A stretch of 64,000 nt of DNA from Latrodectus hesperus (taxonomy: Eukaryota; Arthropoda; Arachnida; Araneae; Theridiidae), in the NCBI GenBank assembly GCA_037975125.1, contig CM075857.1:86722699-86786698 (forward strand). Direction: 5' to 3'. A program made the position numbers and the translations under genes. The notes beneath the pieces are model-generated. The model was not told where the DNA came from. It ran no database searches and worked only from the letters and a program-made list of their open reading frames with translations. Every line of letters starts with the position of its first letter. Position 1 is the first letter of the stretch. Positions 13,930 to 33,234 of the stretch are shown in pieces.

Positions 13930-21700
<7,771 letters not shown>

Positions 21701-21701
21701 T

Positions 21702-22555
21702 TCATGGTTAATAATTTTAAACAATCTACAATGATCACTTTCGAGTAAAAATACTTTTTGAAATGAATTATATAATAAAATATATATGGTTGAATGCATG
21801 TTACCTAAGATTAAAACAATATTTTTATTTTAAATTAATAATTTGTTGCTAAATTTGAATAAAATTTTTGTTTTCTGACGCATTTTGTTCCAGACTGGCG
21901 AACAACTTTATATGACAAGGAAATTTTACTTGAAATTTTGATTAATTTTTTGATTAGAAATAGGGTTTAAATGGCTTTAACAAATTTGTTTGCCACGATT
22001 TTTTTACTAAATGATGAAATATTCTTTGAAAATTTGCCTTTGCTTTACAAACTATTCTGAACTTATGTTAAAAAGAGCTTGATAGGTTTTATTTATTAAC
22101 ATCCTGATGTTACTTCAACAAATCATTAGCACCTAGTCAAACAAATTTAAATATTGTTCCTTCAACAATGAAAAAGGGAAAAAAATCTTGTTAAATTCAC
22201 GGTATCTTGTTAACTAAAAAGAACATTATCTTAGTGAAGCATTAAACACCCTAGAATTTCATCTTGGTGGAACAATTTTTGTTTTCCATTTTTAAAGTGC
22301 ATTAGACAGGATGAAGAAAAAGAAAAACGTATTCGCGTGTGTGGCAATCAATCATTTTGGTAAATTTAAAGAGATGAAATTTATGTAAGAACTTTTTGTC
22401 TTTTTCTGTTTTGAAGTATTATATGTAGAAATGAAGCCTTAAAATATTATAAAACTTAAAATCTTTATAAATCTCAAAAAAGTACTTTATGAACAATGAA
22501 CAATATTTTAGTCAACATCTCTAAATGTTTATAATTACGGTAATCACAACATATC
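21702..22555. other. AT-rich tract without detectable gene
   Basis: Stop-dense in all frames, and no repeat was recognised. Confidence 0.55.
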
Positions 22556-22559
22556 AATT

Positions 22560-22935
22560 AAAAGCTGTTGTTATTTATGACACTTGGACAAGCAAAACGT
22601 GCTAGTTGACGGCTATGCGTGGGTCTTACGTTTAACCATAGCATTACGAAGGTGAAAGTACGTCTTTGTTGAAAGACTCTTTCTATAGATGGCGCTACCA
22701 GAGGATCCACTCCCTCAATTTTGACTTTGATCTGGAGTGGGAGAAAACTTTCTTTTTTTAATTATTCTAGACCATTACACCAAGATAACTGTTTAACGAT
22801 CAACCTAAGAACTTTCAATTCCACAGATTTAATGAGCTCATATGTCAAATCTTTGATGGCTCTGGTAATCAAACCCAGCCTTTCTGGATGGAAGATTGAT
22901 GAGCTATCCACTAGGCTATCACAGCTCTTTCAAAT
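22560..22935 (-). mobile_element. tRNA-derived SINE-like element (family B)
   Basis: Read on the minus strand from about 22935, it opens with a tRNA-like head. TGATAGCCTAGTGGATAGC resembles a polymerase III A box and GGGTTTGATTACC, about 40 nt later, resembles a B box. The body then runs to GCCATCTAT (near 22687) and ends in TCCAAGTGTCATAAATAACAACAGC, an A/C-rich tail. A second copy of the body without the head lies at 2346-2548, which shows it is dispersed. The flanks do not show a target duplication that I can defend. SINEs of this design are copied by a partner LINE; none is present here. The 77-codon plus-strand frame inside it is coincidental. Confidence 0.6.
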
Positions 22936-22939
22936 AAAT

Positions 22940-23550
22940 GTAAACACGCTTTAAAACTGTAAAAAATAATGTTATTTTAAAACATTCCTAACTTGTTCGA
23001 AAAACATAAAAAATAAAAGAAACAGACGATTTTCTTAAAATTAACTTAAAAGAAAATATCCATTCTTTTTAGAGCTTGGTCATCAGAGTTATAATATAGA
23101 AGTTAATCAAATCAATTGAAATATATTTAGGAAACAAATCTACATTGATAATTATAGCTTATAATTGATTTATAAAAATAATGAAGTTTTGTTGATGATT
23201 TTCAATCCTATTCATAAACTCTACAGTCATTACTGAAGTTTTGTTCTGATGTTTTATTGAGAGATGTTTGTATTCAATTTAATTTTCTCATTAAATTATG
23301 AACAGAGAGATTGTAAGCTGGTAACGGAGAGTCTGTTATGACTCTATAACCAAATAAAGCACTCATTAACAAAGTAACTTTTAGCAATGTTATTAATCTT
23401 AGGTTGCAAAACAAAAAACATTTTCTCAAAGATTAAGCTCCAAATTAACACTAGTTTCAGACATTTGGTGCAAAATATTGTGAGCTATAAATTTTTATGA
23501 AAATTAATTTTTTTAACTTCCATTGCTTGTAAAATTAATATGGATTAGAA

Positions 23551-23555
<5 letters not shown>
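22940..23555. other. AT-rich tract without detectable gene
   Basis: No coding or repeat signal beyond the AT-rich baseline. Confidence 0.5.

Positions 23556-23556
<1 letters not shown>

Positions 23557-23639
<83 letters not shown>
23557..23639. repeat. (TA)n microsatellite
   Basis: An uninterrupted TA run of about 41 units. Confidence 0.97.
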
Positions 23640-23640
<1 letters not shown>

Positions 23641-24925
23641 TCTCGTTTATTAGAAGTATTCTTACATTATTAGTATAGTCACACAAAAGAAACCTTCTTT
23701 TAAAAAATTTCAGAAAGTTTTAAAATTTATTTTTGGGAAGACAGCTTATTTTCGATGCATTGATGGAACAAAACATACATTTGAAAATACAATAAAAAAA
23801 GGAATAAGGAATTATTATCTGTAAACACAATTTTTCCTTTTTACTAATTGCAAAAAATATTTAGACATTAGTTGTAGGGAAAAAGTACAATTTTATTTTA
23901 GTAATATTATAGAAATTCTTCTTTCAACAAATGGAATCCACTGGCTTAAATCTTTTAATAAGTGAAATAATTCAACGTAAGACGTATTTTTTAATACAAT
24001 TTAATGATTCATTTCCTTTCTGAATTTAAATAAAAATACTTTTTGACAAGTATTTGTGTGGGAAAATAGTTGACATAATATAAAATTTAAAAAAAATTTC
24101 TGATAAAAATTTAAGAAGGCAATTAAAAAGAAACTAAATTTTAAATATATTTTTAATGATGTAATGTTTAAACACGTAATGCACACTTGTTATATTTTTA
24201 TGCTTTTTTGTATTTTGCAAGCAATTTATACGTCAATGCAGACCTGTATTTTAACAGTAAAATAAAAGGAAAATTATTATTTTTTTTTTTTTTTTTACCA
24301 CTTTTCTTATCTTCTTTGGACATGTTCTTATTTTCAATAAATAAATGAACTATTTCTTTTTGAAAAGCAAAATAAATCAGATTTCACTTCTTGAAAAGCA
24401 AGATAAATCAGATATGAAAAGCAAAATATTTCAGATTTAAATATGTGAAAGAATGAATTTTAATATAATTTGAACAATACTTGGCAGTTATATATATATA
24501 ATTCTTTACACACTTCTAATAGCCACTTGGAGAATTATATTGACTTTTTCTATAATAACTATAATTTTCTAACTTTTTCTATTTATAACTTTTTAAATCT
24601 GCTTTTGCTTAATTTTAAAAAAACTTGTATTTATCACAAATAATATTCAAATTTTCAGCTTTCAACAGTTAGAAATTCTTCTAGATACATGTTTATGAAA
24701 TTTCAATTGAATAATGGTTACCAGAGGAAAATAGCTGAAAATTAAAAAAAGGTATAAAATGTGTTTAGATTCTAAAAACAAGCAAAGAGCTCCTAGCTTT
24801 AGTGAGAAATTGAAGAGACACATATCAAATACTTATGACGAGGCTTTGGCGTATAAGCAACGAAAGCTTTTCTTAGAATCTATTGTTACTTTCAACTAGA
24901 ACACATATTGCTTTTTTTAGTGCCT
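23640..24925. other. AT-rich tract with one short tandem array
   Basis: No supported gene. It contains a T run near 24280-24297 and the short tandem repeat at 24361-24438. Confidence 0.55.
24361..24438. repeat. Short tandem repeat, three units
   Basis: Three diverged units begin TGAAAAGCAARATAAATCAG or TGAAAAGCAAAATATTTCAG, at about 24361, 24392 and 24415. The spacing is unequal (31 and 23 bp) because the first unit carries an extra ATTTCACTTC-like segment. Confidence 0.8.
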
Positions 24926-24929
24926 TCTT

Positions 24930-25440
24930 AACGTACTTCATAATGGCCACACTCACCACAAACAAAGGCTCAAAAGGCCTTCATAAAACCTTCCCCCTTC
25001 ATATCCTTATTTAATTCTTCCTCAATAACTTCCTCCCCGCATCCTAATGTAAAGGCTCATTAATAATGGATTATATGGAGTCTTATCTACACCTTGTGTT
25101 TACATCAGAGTGGTCTATTCATTGAAAGGGAAGTCTTTTCTCTCTCTAGTGGAAAAGCAGAGAGAATATATATTACCCGCTTCATTCTCTTTATCGCGCC
25201 AACTGTAGAGAATGGTGGTAAATGCAACACTGGAATTTGCTGGTAATCTTTCCTTTATGCCGCCCTGGATAATGGCTATTGTCATTGGTGAGCGGCTATA
25301 TATTAACGGGTCTGAAAGACTAAGTCGATATTTTACTTTTACATATTGCCATCGGCGGTGCCCTTGGGAAGGATAGCCTCTGTAAAGATCTGACCAGCCG
25401 ACAACAGAAGGACTCATGCATGAATATAGATTAAACGGAT
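24930..25440. other. GC-richer island, candidate conserved non-coding element
   Basis: About 500 bp of complex sequence. It includes CATTAATAATGGATTA (25058-25073), which has the look of clustered homeodomain-type TAAT sites, and CTTATCT at 25082, a GATA-type word. A 100-codon minus-strand frame (25115-25417) spans the GC-richest part, but I recognise no domain in it and codon use gives no support. A regulatory reading is inference, and such short words occur often by chance. Confidence 0.45.
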
Positions 25441-25444
25441 CTTT

Positions 25445-27840
25445 AATTAAACGTTACAGCTTAGCATTTTGATATGTTAACTAACAAGTTTTGGACTATC
25501 AATTAAGGGAATACTTAGTTATGCTATAATATGCATAGAAGATTTCTAAATTTTCATAATTTTTATATATTTATATTATTATAGTAATTAAAAGGGTAAA
25601 AATAGACATTCAGTTATCACTTACATTGTTTTATTAAAAAAAAAAACTGAGAATTATTTAATAAAAACAGCTCAAAACGTTAAGCTCCAATATTTCTAAC
25701 CCGAGTTAAATTTTTATTTTAAGCAAATTACATTTGAATAAAATATTTTTCTAGAAATTCAGTTAATTCAGGAAACAAAATAATGGTATTTATAAGATTT
25801 TATAAATTTGCAATTAAAAAAATTCAAAATATTTAAATACAAAAAGATTGGCATTTGATGATTTTCAAGCTTTGAATTCAATGAGAGAATTATATGCAAA
25901 TTAGTTTCTGAAAGTAATGAAATATTCAAGAATGAAATATAGAAAGAGTATTTTGTTTATAAAATTATTTGGTGTAACAAACCTTGTTTATTTTCTGCTA
26001 ACATTTCTTTTATGCAACTTACGATTTGTATTCTCTTTCGTGATTCTTGGCTTAGTCTTATAACTTTAAAATAGATTCTATAAAAAACTCAAATATTTAT
26101 AAGGATAATAATGCAGCGTAATATGCAAAAGAATATCAGAGTGTCTTTTGAATGACACATTTGTATTTGTACAAATGTCTTTTCTTCAGTATACAATGTT
26201 TGGTAGCATTCCAAGAAAGAGCGTCATTCGCATTATTTGAAGTTGTAATTACTGTTATTATATAACCAAAAAACAAAAAAACATTTATCTTATCCCCTTT
26301 TTGCGACTGTGGCATATAAAATAGATTGTGGTCTCAATGTCTTCCATGAGAAATGTTTCTGGAATTAACAAACTCTGGAGGTGTTTTCTTCCGTTCAAAA
26401 TCTTAAAGAATCAAACATTTTGGTGAGATGTTGGCACGTGCAACGGGGGTGCCCTTCTACAAAAGATAAAATCAGTTCCTACTTGGAAAGGAGAAATTCT
26501 TCAAGTGGCTGCGGACATTAAAAAGAAAAAAAAATCCTTTTGTTATACTTGTAAAAACCTTTATTGCCATTTGAACTAATAAGTGTTATAATAGGTGTGA
26601 ACTAATTAGATCAGTATTTAGATATAACGTGCCATAATTTGCGATACAAAGTGATATTTGGGGAAAAATTCTATAAAGAATTAAAAAAATTTTCAAAAAA
26701 AATATTCTACATTTTTTCAAAAATTTGAAAGTATTATTCTATATCCCAATTTAAATTTAGTCATTCAAAAAGTGATGTTCAGATAAGGAAATGCTGTTGC
26801 AAAACTTAAGTTTCAAGCAAACGTAACCTTCGAATTTTTTCACTTACATTTGAAAATATTCAAAATTGCAGGCTAAGGTATTTCAGAATAACATTATAAT
26901 TTTTTTTTTTATCATCAGGTATAGAAACGTAAACCATTCTGCACGTTAAATTTCACACTGTATTTGTAATTCTTTATTTTATTTAATACATTAAATTGGG
27001 CAATAATAAAAATATATTATTGTTATTAATACATTTTTCATTTTGTGCATTAATTACATTATTATGAGGACAATGTAGTTTTTATAAGATCTATAATTGA
27101 ATAATAAAAGCTCAAATGTTATGTGAGAGAGAGAATTCCTCGAATCATAAATATTATTTTCTTTAACTTTTTTATCGTATTACAATTTTTATTATTTTGC
27201 TTTTGATAAAATAAAGATAAACTCAATAGATATTTTCCCATTATTTTTTCAAATTTTGAAAAATGACAGTTTTTACCAATAATATTTTAAACCTGAGGTT
27301 TCAATCAATATAATAATGCACGTTTCTTTTTTTTTTAATATGTGATGTATATATAATAAATCATCTTGTCTCAAATATTTTTGAAAAATTGCTTAAGATA
27401 TACCTGAATTATTTCATACCAGGAGTTATTAATTCTTTGTATTATATCATTCACTTTTTAAAATATTTTTTCACAAAATTGAGCAAATTTTTTCAATGAA
27501 ATTTAAATTCAAAATTTAGAATTTAATTTGAAATTTAAAATGATGGTTTTTATAGTTATTTTAAAGAATCTAATCAAATTTAAGAGGACAAGTTTATTAA
27601 AAAATTTTTGCTACTAGAAGTAGGATAAAAAATTTAGTGTGTAAACAAATAATATTTTCCTATAGTAAATTAAAAATAAGCTTTGAATTGCCTGTATAAA
27701 ACAGTAAAAGTTCTGTTGAATAATATAATATAACAAGTACAACTATTCAATTAATTTTGACATTAATTGAAACTCTCTCTAATCTGCAGCACATTTAAAA
27801 TAGTTTTTAAAATGCATATAACCTTCTGATATACAACCAA
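25445..27840. other. AT-rich tract; small complex patch at 26340-26530
   Basis: Mostly featureless. The patch at 26340-26530 (for example GGCACGTGCAACGGGGGTGCCC near 26431) is GC-richer but too short to classify. It could be a small conserved block or an old repeat. Confidence 0.5.
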
Positions 27841-27844
27841 AAAC

Positions 27845-28440
27845 TAATTTAACCATGTGGTGTCCAAAATTACAATATTTTCATAACAAAAATTGTTCCC
27901 CATTTTATGGTGTCTCTAATTCCCTAAATCACAAAATTTCTTTTTATTAATTTACATTCGTTATATTACAATGGATTTTTAATTTTTTTAAATTTTTAAC
28001 AACAATTTAAACCATCTAGTGTCCATCAAGTTTTCAGTATTTTTATCACAAAAGTTATTCCCCATTTTACACTGTTTCTAGTTCCCTTTTTCACAAAATT
28101 CCTTTTTTCATTTTTTTAAAATTTTAAACAGAAATTTAAATACTTAGTGTGCATCAAGACTACAATATTTTTGTCACAAAAATTATTCCCCATTTTATGT
28201 TGTCTCTAATTCTTTAATTCTATTTTATCACAAAATTTTTCTTTATTATTCTATATATGTTATGTTATTAAAATGGTTTTTTTTTTCATTTTTTTAAACT
28301 TAAAACAACAATTTAAGCCTTTTGGTGTCTATCAAGACTACAATATTTTTATCACAAAGATAGTTCCCCATTTTACATTGTCTCTAATTCTCTTATCATA
28401 ATTTTTTTTCTATTATTTTGCATTCATTATTTAATAAAGG
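27845..28440. repeat. Diverged tandem repeat, four units of about 130-180 bp
   Basis: The block TTCCCCATTTTA recurs at 27896, 28058, 28186 and 28364, each time followed by a TGTYTCTARTTC-like segment. Each block is preceded by ACAATATTTT or CAGTATTTTT and a CACAAA word, and further upstream by a TGGTGTCYATCAAG-like word. Spacings are 162, 128 and 178 bp, so units differ by indels in their T-rich middle part. This is an old minisatellite-like array or segmental tandem duplication with no coding content. Confidence 0.85.
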
Positions 28441-29276
28441 GAATTTTCTTTATTTTTATATACTTTATGAAATCATAATTAAAACACTTTATATTGTTTA
28501 CTTTGCATACTTTGCACACGATGTTTTCGTTTAATTACATCTAAAAGTGTTTACACAATCCCTATAAAACTGTTTGAGATAATTATCAAGATTGTTCTTT
28601 TTTTATAAAAATTAATTACTTTTTCCAATATTTTTCACAAAACAATTATTGCATATTTAATCCTTTAAGTTCGCAGGGTTAGTTTGTCTCGCCACAGCGA
28701 CAAAATATGTGCTAAACAATGAATGTTTTCTGAAAATATTCAACTTATTTTGCAGTGAGTTATAATTTTAGATTTCATTATGAAATATTTACAACCTAGA
28801 AATTTTTGTTTTATCAAATAAATCCTACTGAAAATTTCATTTCTTGCGAATTCATGCAGTTTCCTTGGTTTGCAATTTTTGCTAACATTTCACAGTTATG
28901 TTTTAACTGTTGGAAATTAACCCCCTAAATGAATGTTATTAAAATAAAATTAAAGGAAGCAGAGAAATATTAGTTTACAAGGATTTTTGCTATATTATAA
29001 GGCCTCTGTCATGTGAATGGAATATGCCTAATGATGAGAACTAGCAAAAAAATATTGGAAATGTGAATAAATAACACAAAGTAGAATAATATCAAAACCA
29101 TACACTTATTATTAAAACATGAAGCATCCAAATTTAAATACTTAATCAATAACGGTACGTACATGTATTGTAACCTAGTATTTGGTATTTGTTTGAATTA
29201 TTTATAAATTGATAATTACTTTCCGAGAGCTTATGCCAAATGTGTAAGATTGGATCAGTGTAAAATGTATCAGACA
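28441..29276. other. AT-rich tract without detectable gene
   Basis: Contains one unusual patch at 28666-28710, TTAAGTTCGCAGGGTTAG followed by an imperfect foldback around CTCGCCACAGCGA. It may be the tip of an unidentified element. No partner inverted copy was found. Confidence 0.45.
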
Positions 29277-29287
29277 CCAAGTAAGTT
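29277..29287. repeat. SINE target-site duplication, left copy
   Basis: CCAAGTAAGTT, identical to 29569-29579 on the other side of the SINE. Confidence 0.88.
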
Positions 29288-29568
29288 GCCACCCAACTTG
29301 TCTAGTGTGCAGCGTACCAGACTGTAGATAGGAAGGTCCTGGGTTTGAATCCCGGTTCGGGCATGGATGTACTTTCTCTCTCTATCCTGTCTTTGTTTTT
29401 TCCTTGTATGAATGGGTTATGGATGGTTGCCAACTTTATAAACGGGTACCTATAGCATGTGTGTACTGAGAAAGTCAGACTCTACACCTAAATATGGTTC
29501 AGTTAGAAAAGTGGAGTAGCGCACCCCATAATGCCAGCCTAGCTGGCACACGACAACAACAATAACAA
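29288..29568 (+). mobile_element. Complete tRNA-derived SINE (family A) with target-site duplication
   Basis: The 11-bp direct repeat CCAAGTAAGTT occurs at 29277-29287 and again at 29569-29579, exactly bracketing a 281-bp element. Near the 5' end is a tRNA-like region: an A-box-like TCTAGTGTGCAGCGTACC (from about 29302) and a strong B box GGGTTTGAATCCCGG (29341-29355; the canonical core is GGTTCGAATCC). The body ends in CAGCCTAGCTGGCACACG followed by the tail ACAACAACAATAACAAC, typical of SINE 3' tails. A 5'-truncated copy lies inverted at 42391-42580. Such elements are transcribed by RNA polymerase III from the internal boxes and mobilised by a LINE. The intact target duplication indicates a relatively recent insertion. 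Confidence 0.88.
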
Positions 29569-29579
29569 CCAAGTAAGTT
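29569..29579. repeat. SINE target-site duplication, right copy
   Basis: CCAAGTAAGTT, identical to 29277-29287. It follows the AAC-rich tail directly. Confidence 0.88.
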
Positions 29580-30395
29580 CAGAGTTATAGACACATTTGA
29601 ACCAATAAAAAATTAAGAAGAGAATATTTTCAAATTTTCACTGGCAATAAATAAAATAATTCATTTTCATAAAATAACATGTAATGACTATGAGGCATGT
29701 GAATATATTTAAATAAATGTGATTGTTGATAATTAATTAAGAATAATGAGCATATGTGAGTCTCATGCCATTCAAATATCAAAAAAAAAAAGCCTGGTTG
29801 ATTCTAATTTTTGTGTGTAAAAATACAAATTTCAAAACTAATGTATCATTTAAATATCTTTTATTTTTATTTTTATGTTACACAAATCGTTAACTTAACT
29901 TTTAATGTAAAACATCTGTATCAATATTCCTCCTACAGGAATAAAATTTCTTGTGTTGTAATACATTTGGTGAATTTTAAGTTTGATTATATCGTACAAT
30001 AAGCAGGGGAAAACAAATTGTATGAACAAAGTATTGCAAGTTATTTGACTTTGTAATTTTTTGAAAAATCCTTTTTACACAAGAATAATTTAAACATTAT
30101 TTAAAACCGTTTCATAAATGGATATAGATTTTCATGATAAATGGCTTCGAAAATTAAAGGCCAATAGGAATAATACAATAAACGCTGTACACACATAAGT
30201 CAACAGTAAACTTTGCGCGCGCGAGCTTGGTTAACCTCAATTAAAAAAAGATGAGCCCAGAAAAATATTTTTCTGAAGCAAATTTTGAATATTTTTAATT
30301 TCATGATTTTTTTAAGGAAATTAATTTGGATTGCATTTAGAAAATCTTCAATGATGTCATGGATACATATATTTAATACGAATAACAAACGTACT
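29580..30395. other. AT-rich tract without detectable gene
   Basis: No coding evidence. Short AT-rich frames only. Confidence 0.55.
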
Positions 30396-30399
30396 CACT

Positions 30400-30442
30400 A
30401 ACACACACACACACACATATATATATATGTGTGTAAGTGTGT
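30400..30442. repeat. (AC)n(AT)n(GT)n self-complementary simple repeat
   Basis: An AC block, then an AT block, then GTGTGTAAGTGTGT. The AC and GT blocks are mutually complementary and could fold with the AT block in the middle. Confidence 0.85.
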
Positions 30443-30599
30443 ATTTTATTTTTTTCTATTTTACATAAATATACATTTTAATGACTGAAATGATTTGTTA
30501 AAATTATATTGATTTCTGTCCACCCAAAAATAAATAAATCACTTCTTTAATTTTATTCTGTTTAGAATATGTAGCTATTTTTTCGTAAGTTAACAAGCT

Positions 30600-30730
30600 T
30601 TGGCAACCATGACAACTAAAGCCAATAATGCCAGTCTCGCTAGTGCCTACTTCTGAAAAAGAAATCAGCTACGCCCTCTGATATCACATCCGGTTTCTGA
30701 TCTACTTTATTTCGTGAAAGGGAGTATTAT
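30600..30730. other. Small GC-richer patch, unclassified
   Basis: A short complex stretch, for example GTCTCGCTAGTGCC near 30633 and CTACGCCCTCTGATATCAC near 30669. It has no boxes, inverted ends or coding frame. It may be an old repeat fragment. Confidence 0.3.
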
Positions 30731-30940
30731 TTTTCTATCGACTGAGCAAGCTGTGCCCAAAGAATATTTATACTTTTTTAAAGCAGACATTCTTTCATAT
30801 TTTATATAACAGTGACACTACTGCTAAGATATTCAAGAATTCCAAGTCTAAAAAAAAAGTAAAAATTTAAAGCAGTTATTTCTCTAAAATTTCGTTAAAA
30901 ATTTAGTAAAATTTTACTGATGCAAATACTTATATGCAAG

Positions 30941-30944
<4 letters not shown>

Positions 30945-31035
<91 letters not shown>
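30945..31035. repeat. (TA)n microsatellite
   Basis: An uninterrupted TA run of about 45 units. Confidence 0.97.
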
Positions 31036-31037
<2 letters not shown>

Positions 31038-31967
31038 CGTATTATTTTATATTGATGTTTTGTATATAAAAATAAAGCATTACATTTTAGTAGCATTTAG
31101 CTTCAAAACCTGATTTTGTTTCTGAAGATGATGTAAAAATGGATCATTAACTTTAATAAAGAATCCTTGTAACGTCATTATTCTATTATAACTGTTAATG
31201 TAAAATATAATAAATCTCAGCTTTAAGATTCTATTTTTCAATTACATATTGAAATGATAGTATATTCTTCAGTAAATTTTGAAGTTAATATGTAAATAAT
31301 ATTATGGTGGCAAATAAGCTACATTATGTGAATTTAAAACTTTATATCTGAAATTTTATTTAATATAAATATTTTATATTTTCTTTTTTATATCAACTTC
31401 AATTTAAATAACTCTCCGGAGTTTAGAAGACTTATCTGTTTCAGGATTCTAAGAAGATTTATATTAAGATATTTTTTCAGGAAATGGTTTTTAAGTACAT
31501 TATTTGTTCTTCATACTTTCATGACACACATATTATACTTGCATGAAAATTTAGGATCCAAGTAATATCAGAAACTTTTGTAGTAAATGAAATTTGCTTT
31601 ATTTAGGATAAGTTTAAATGGCACGAATTATATTTTTTAAACTAAATTGTTCAATATTTTACTGATTACTTGATATTGGAAACCAAAGTTTGATCCAATA
31701 AGCAAATCAATAATTATATTTTCCATTTTCTAATCAATAAAAATATGGATTCAATAATTTGAGAAAATATATAATTTTCTAAACAATAACGTATGTTAAG
31801 TACAAATAATTTTTATGATTATTAAAATTCTTGATGAATAATTAAGACTTGTATATTGTTAAATTTTCAAATAAGATTTTTAATTATATACTATAACTCA
31901 TAAAAATATTTACGCTTTTTATATCAAGTAAGAATCTTCAGCCCATTTTATGATTCAAATTGCTTTG
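31036..31967. other. AT-rich tract without detectable gene
   Basis: Background AT-rich DNA up to the TA target site of the mariner element. Confidence 0.55.
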
Positions 31968-31969
31968 TA

Positions 31970-32021
31970 CGAGGTTTGTCCGGAAAATACCTATTAAAGT
32001 TGAATAATAACTTTCTTTTAC
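31970..32021 (+). repeat. Mariner left terminal inverted repeat
   Basis: A 52-bp inverted repeat matching 33235-33286 with four mismatches. It is preceded by TA. Confidence 0.93.
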
Positions 32022-32023
32022 AA

Positions 32024-33098
32024 TTATTCAGGTATTACAATATGGTCTCCTTCAAAATACTTGCCCTGAGACGAGATACACTTCTGCCAACGCCGTTTCC
32101 ACTGTTGATAACATTGCTGAAAGTCTTCAGTTGTGATGCTGATCAGTTGCCGTGTCGTTTCTGCCTAGATGCCTTCCACATCTCCCAAGTACCGCCCCCG
32201 AAGCAATTTTGCATTTCGGGAACAATAAGAAGTCACAAGAAGCTAAATCGGGTGAATAAGGCGGGTAGTTTGTCACGGTGATTGAGCTTTGGGCTAAAAC
32301 TTCACGCACAACGAGCGACGTGTGAGCTGGCGCATCGTCGTGATGAAGCATCTACCTGCCCCCTTTTGCCAAATCCGGTTGAACTCGGGCCACACGAGCT
32401 TTGAGACGTGTCAAAACTTCAACGAAAAAGTTTCCGTTCACTTTCTGGCTGGGAGGGACAAATTCCTTGTGAACAATTCCCCTAGAATCAGAGAAGACAC
32501 TCAACATTGTCTTCATATTGGACCTCGATTTTCGCGACTTTTTTGCTCTCGGTTTTCCCGCTAGCTTCCATTCCTTGCTTTGAGATTTGAGTTCCACATT
32601 GAATTCGTAAAACCAAGACTCGTCTCCAGTGATGACTCGGTTGAGAAAGTCTGCTCTTTCCTCTGCTTCCAACCAATCCTCACAGCACTCACCCCTCTTT
32701 GCTTTCTGTTCTGGCGTCAAGGGCTTCAGTACGATTTTCGCACACAATTTCTTCATTTCAAGTTTTTGTGTCAAAATTTCGTAAACGATTGTTTTGGTGA
32801 TTGACAGCTCGTCAGCAATCATTCTGACTGTCAATTTACGGTCTTTAAGAACACAAGCCCGAATTCGTTCAACATTTTCATCAGAACTAGATGGCGACGA
32901 GCGTCCTGAGCGAGAGTCATCTTTCACGTCTTTTCGGCCTTCCCGGAATCTTTTTAACCACTTGTTCATGGTTAGTTCCTTCAGAGAGTTGTCTCCGTAA
33001 ACTTGTTTCAAACACTCAAAAATGTCACGGCCATTCTTGCCCAGTTTTGCAAGAAACTTAATGTTGATGCGCTGTTCCTCAATCAGAGAGAGCTCCAT
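32024..33098 (-). pseudogene. Mariner transposase (DD34D) with two stops and a frameshift
   Basis: The likely start is the ATG at 33098 (MELSLIEEQR); an upstream in-frame ATG at 33143 adds 15 residues from the leader. Order: the N-terminal helix-turn-helix pair with NIKFLAKLGKNGRDIFECL and MIADELSITKTIVYEIL, then the catalytic core. ITGDESWFYEF carries the first Asp, HHDDAPAH the second (HDNAPAH is usual), and YSPDLASCDFLLFP the third. The second and third Asp are 34 residues apart, the mariner DD34D signature. The tail SSQGKYFEGDHIVIPE ends at TAA (32024-32026). Lesions are an in-frame TAG at 32352-32354 just before the second catalytic motif, a frameshift near 32200 after FPKCKIA, and, in the restored tail frame, a TAG at 32165-32167. 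Catalytic residues survive, but no full protein can be made. Confidence 0.93.
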
Positions 33099-33234
33099 GC
33101 CGACGGCAGGTGAAAAAGGATAACTTTCAACAAGCAGCCGCACACTCCTACTTACACACAGAGCGCTCTGATTCGAACTGAGCGTTCATGGTATTGGTTA
33201 CAGCAGTAGTGCCACCTGGCGGTAACTGCAAACA

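Noticed and set aside
25115..25417. 100-codon minus-strand open frame as a possible gene
   Set aside because: The frame coincides with a GC-richer island and has no recognisable domain. Both strands and several frames are partly open here, which points to base composition.
27845..28440. CRISPR-like array of repeats and spacers
   Set aside because: The repeats are diverged, AT-rich and of variable spacing (128-178 bp) in an arthropod-like genome. There are no short uniform repeats or associated genes.
29288..29370. Functional tRNA gene at the B box GGGTTTGAATCCCGG
   Set aside because: No acceptor stem closes around the boxes, and the sequence continues into a SINE body with a tail and target duplication, so it is a SINE head.
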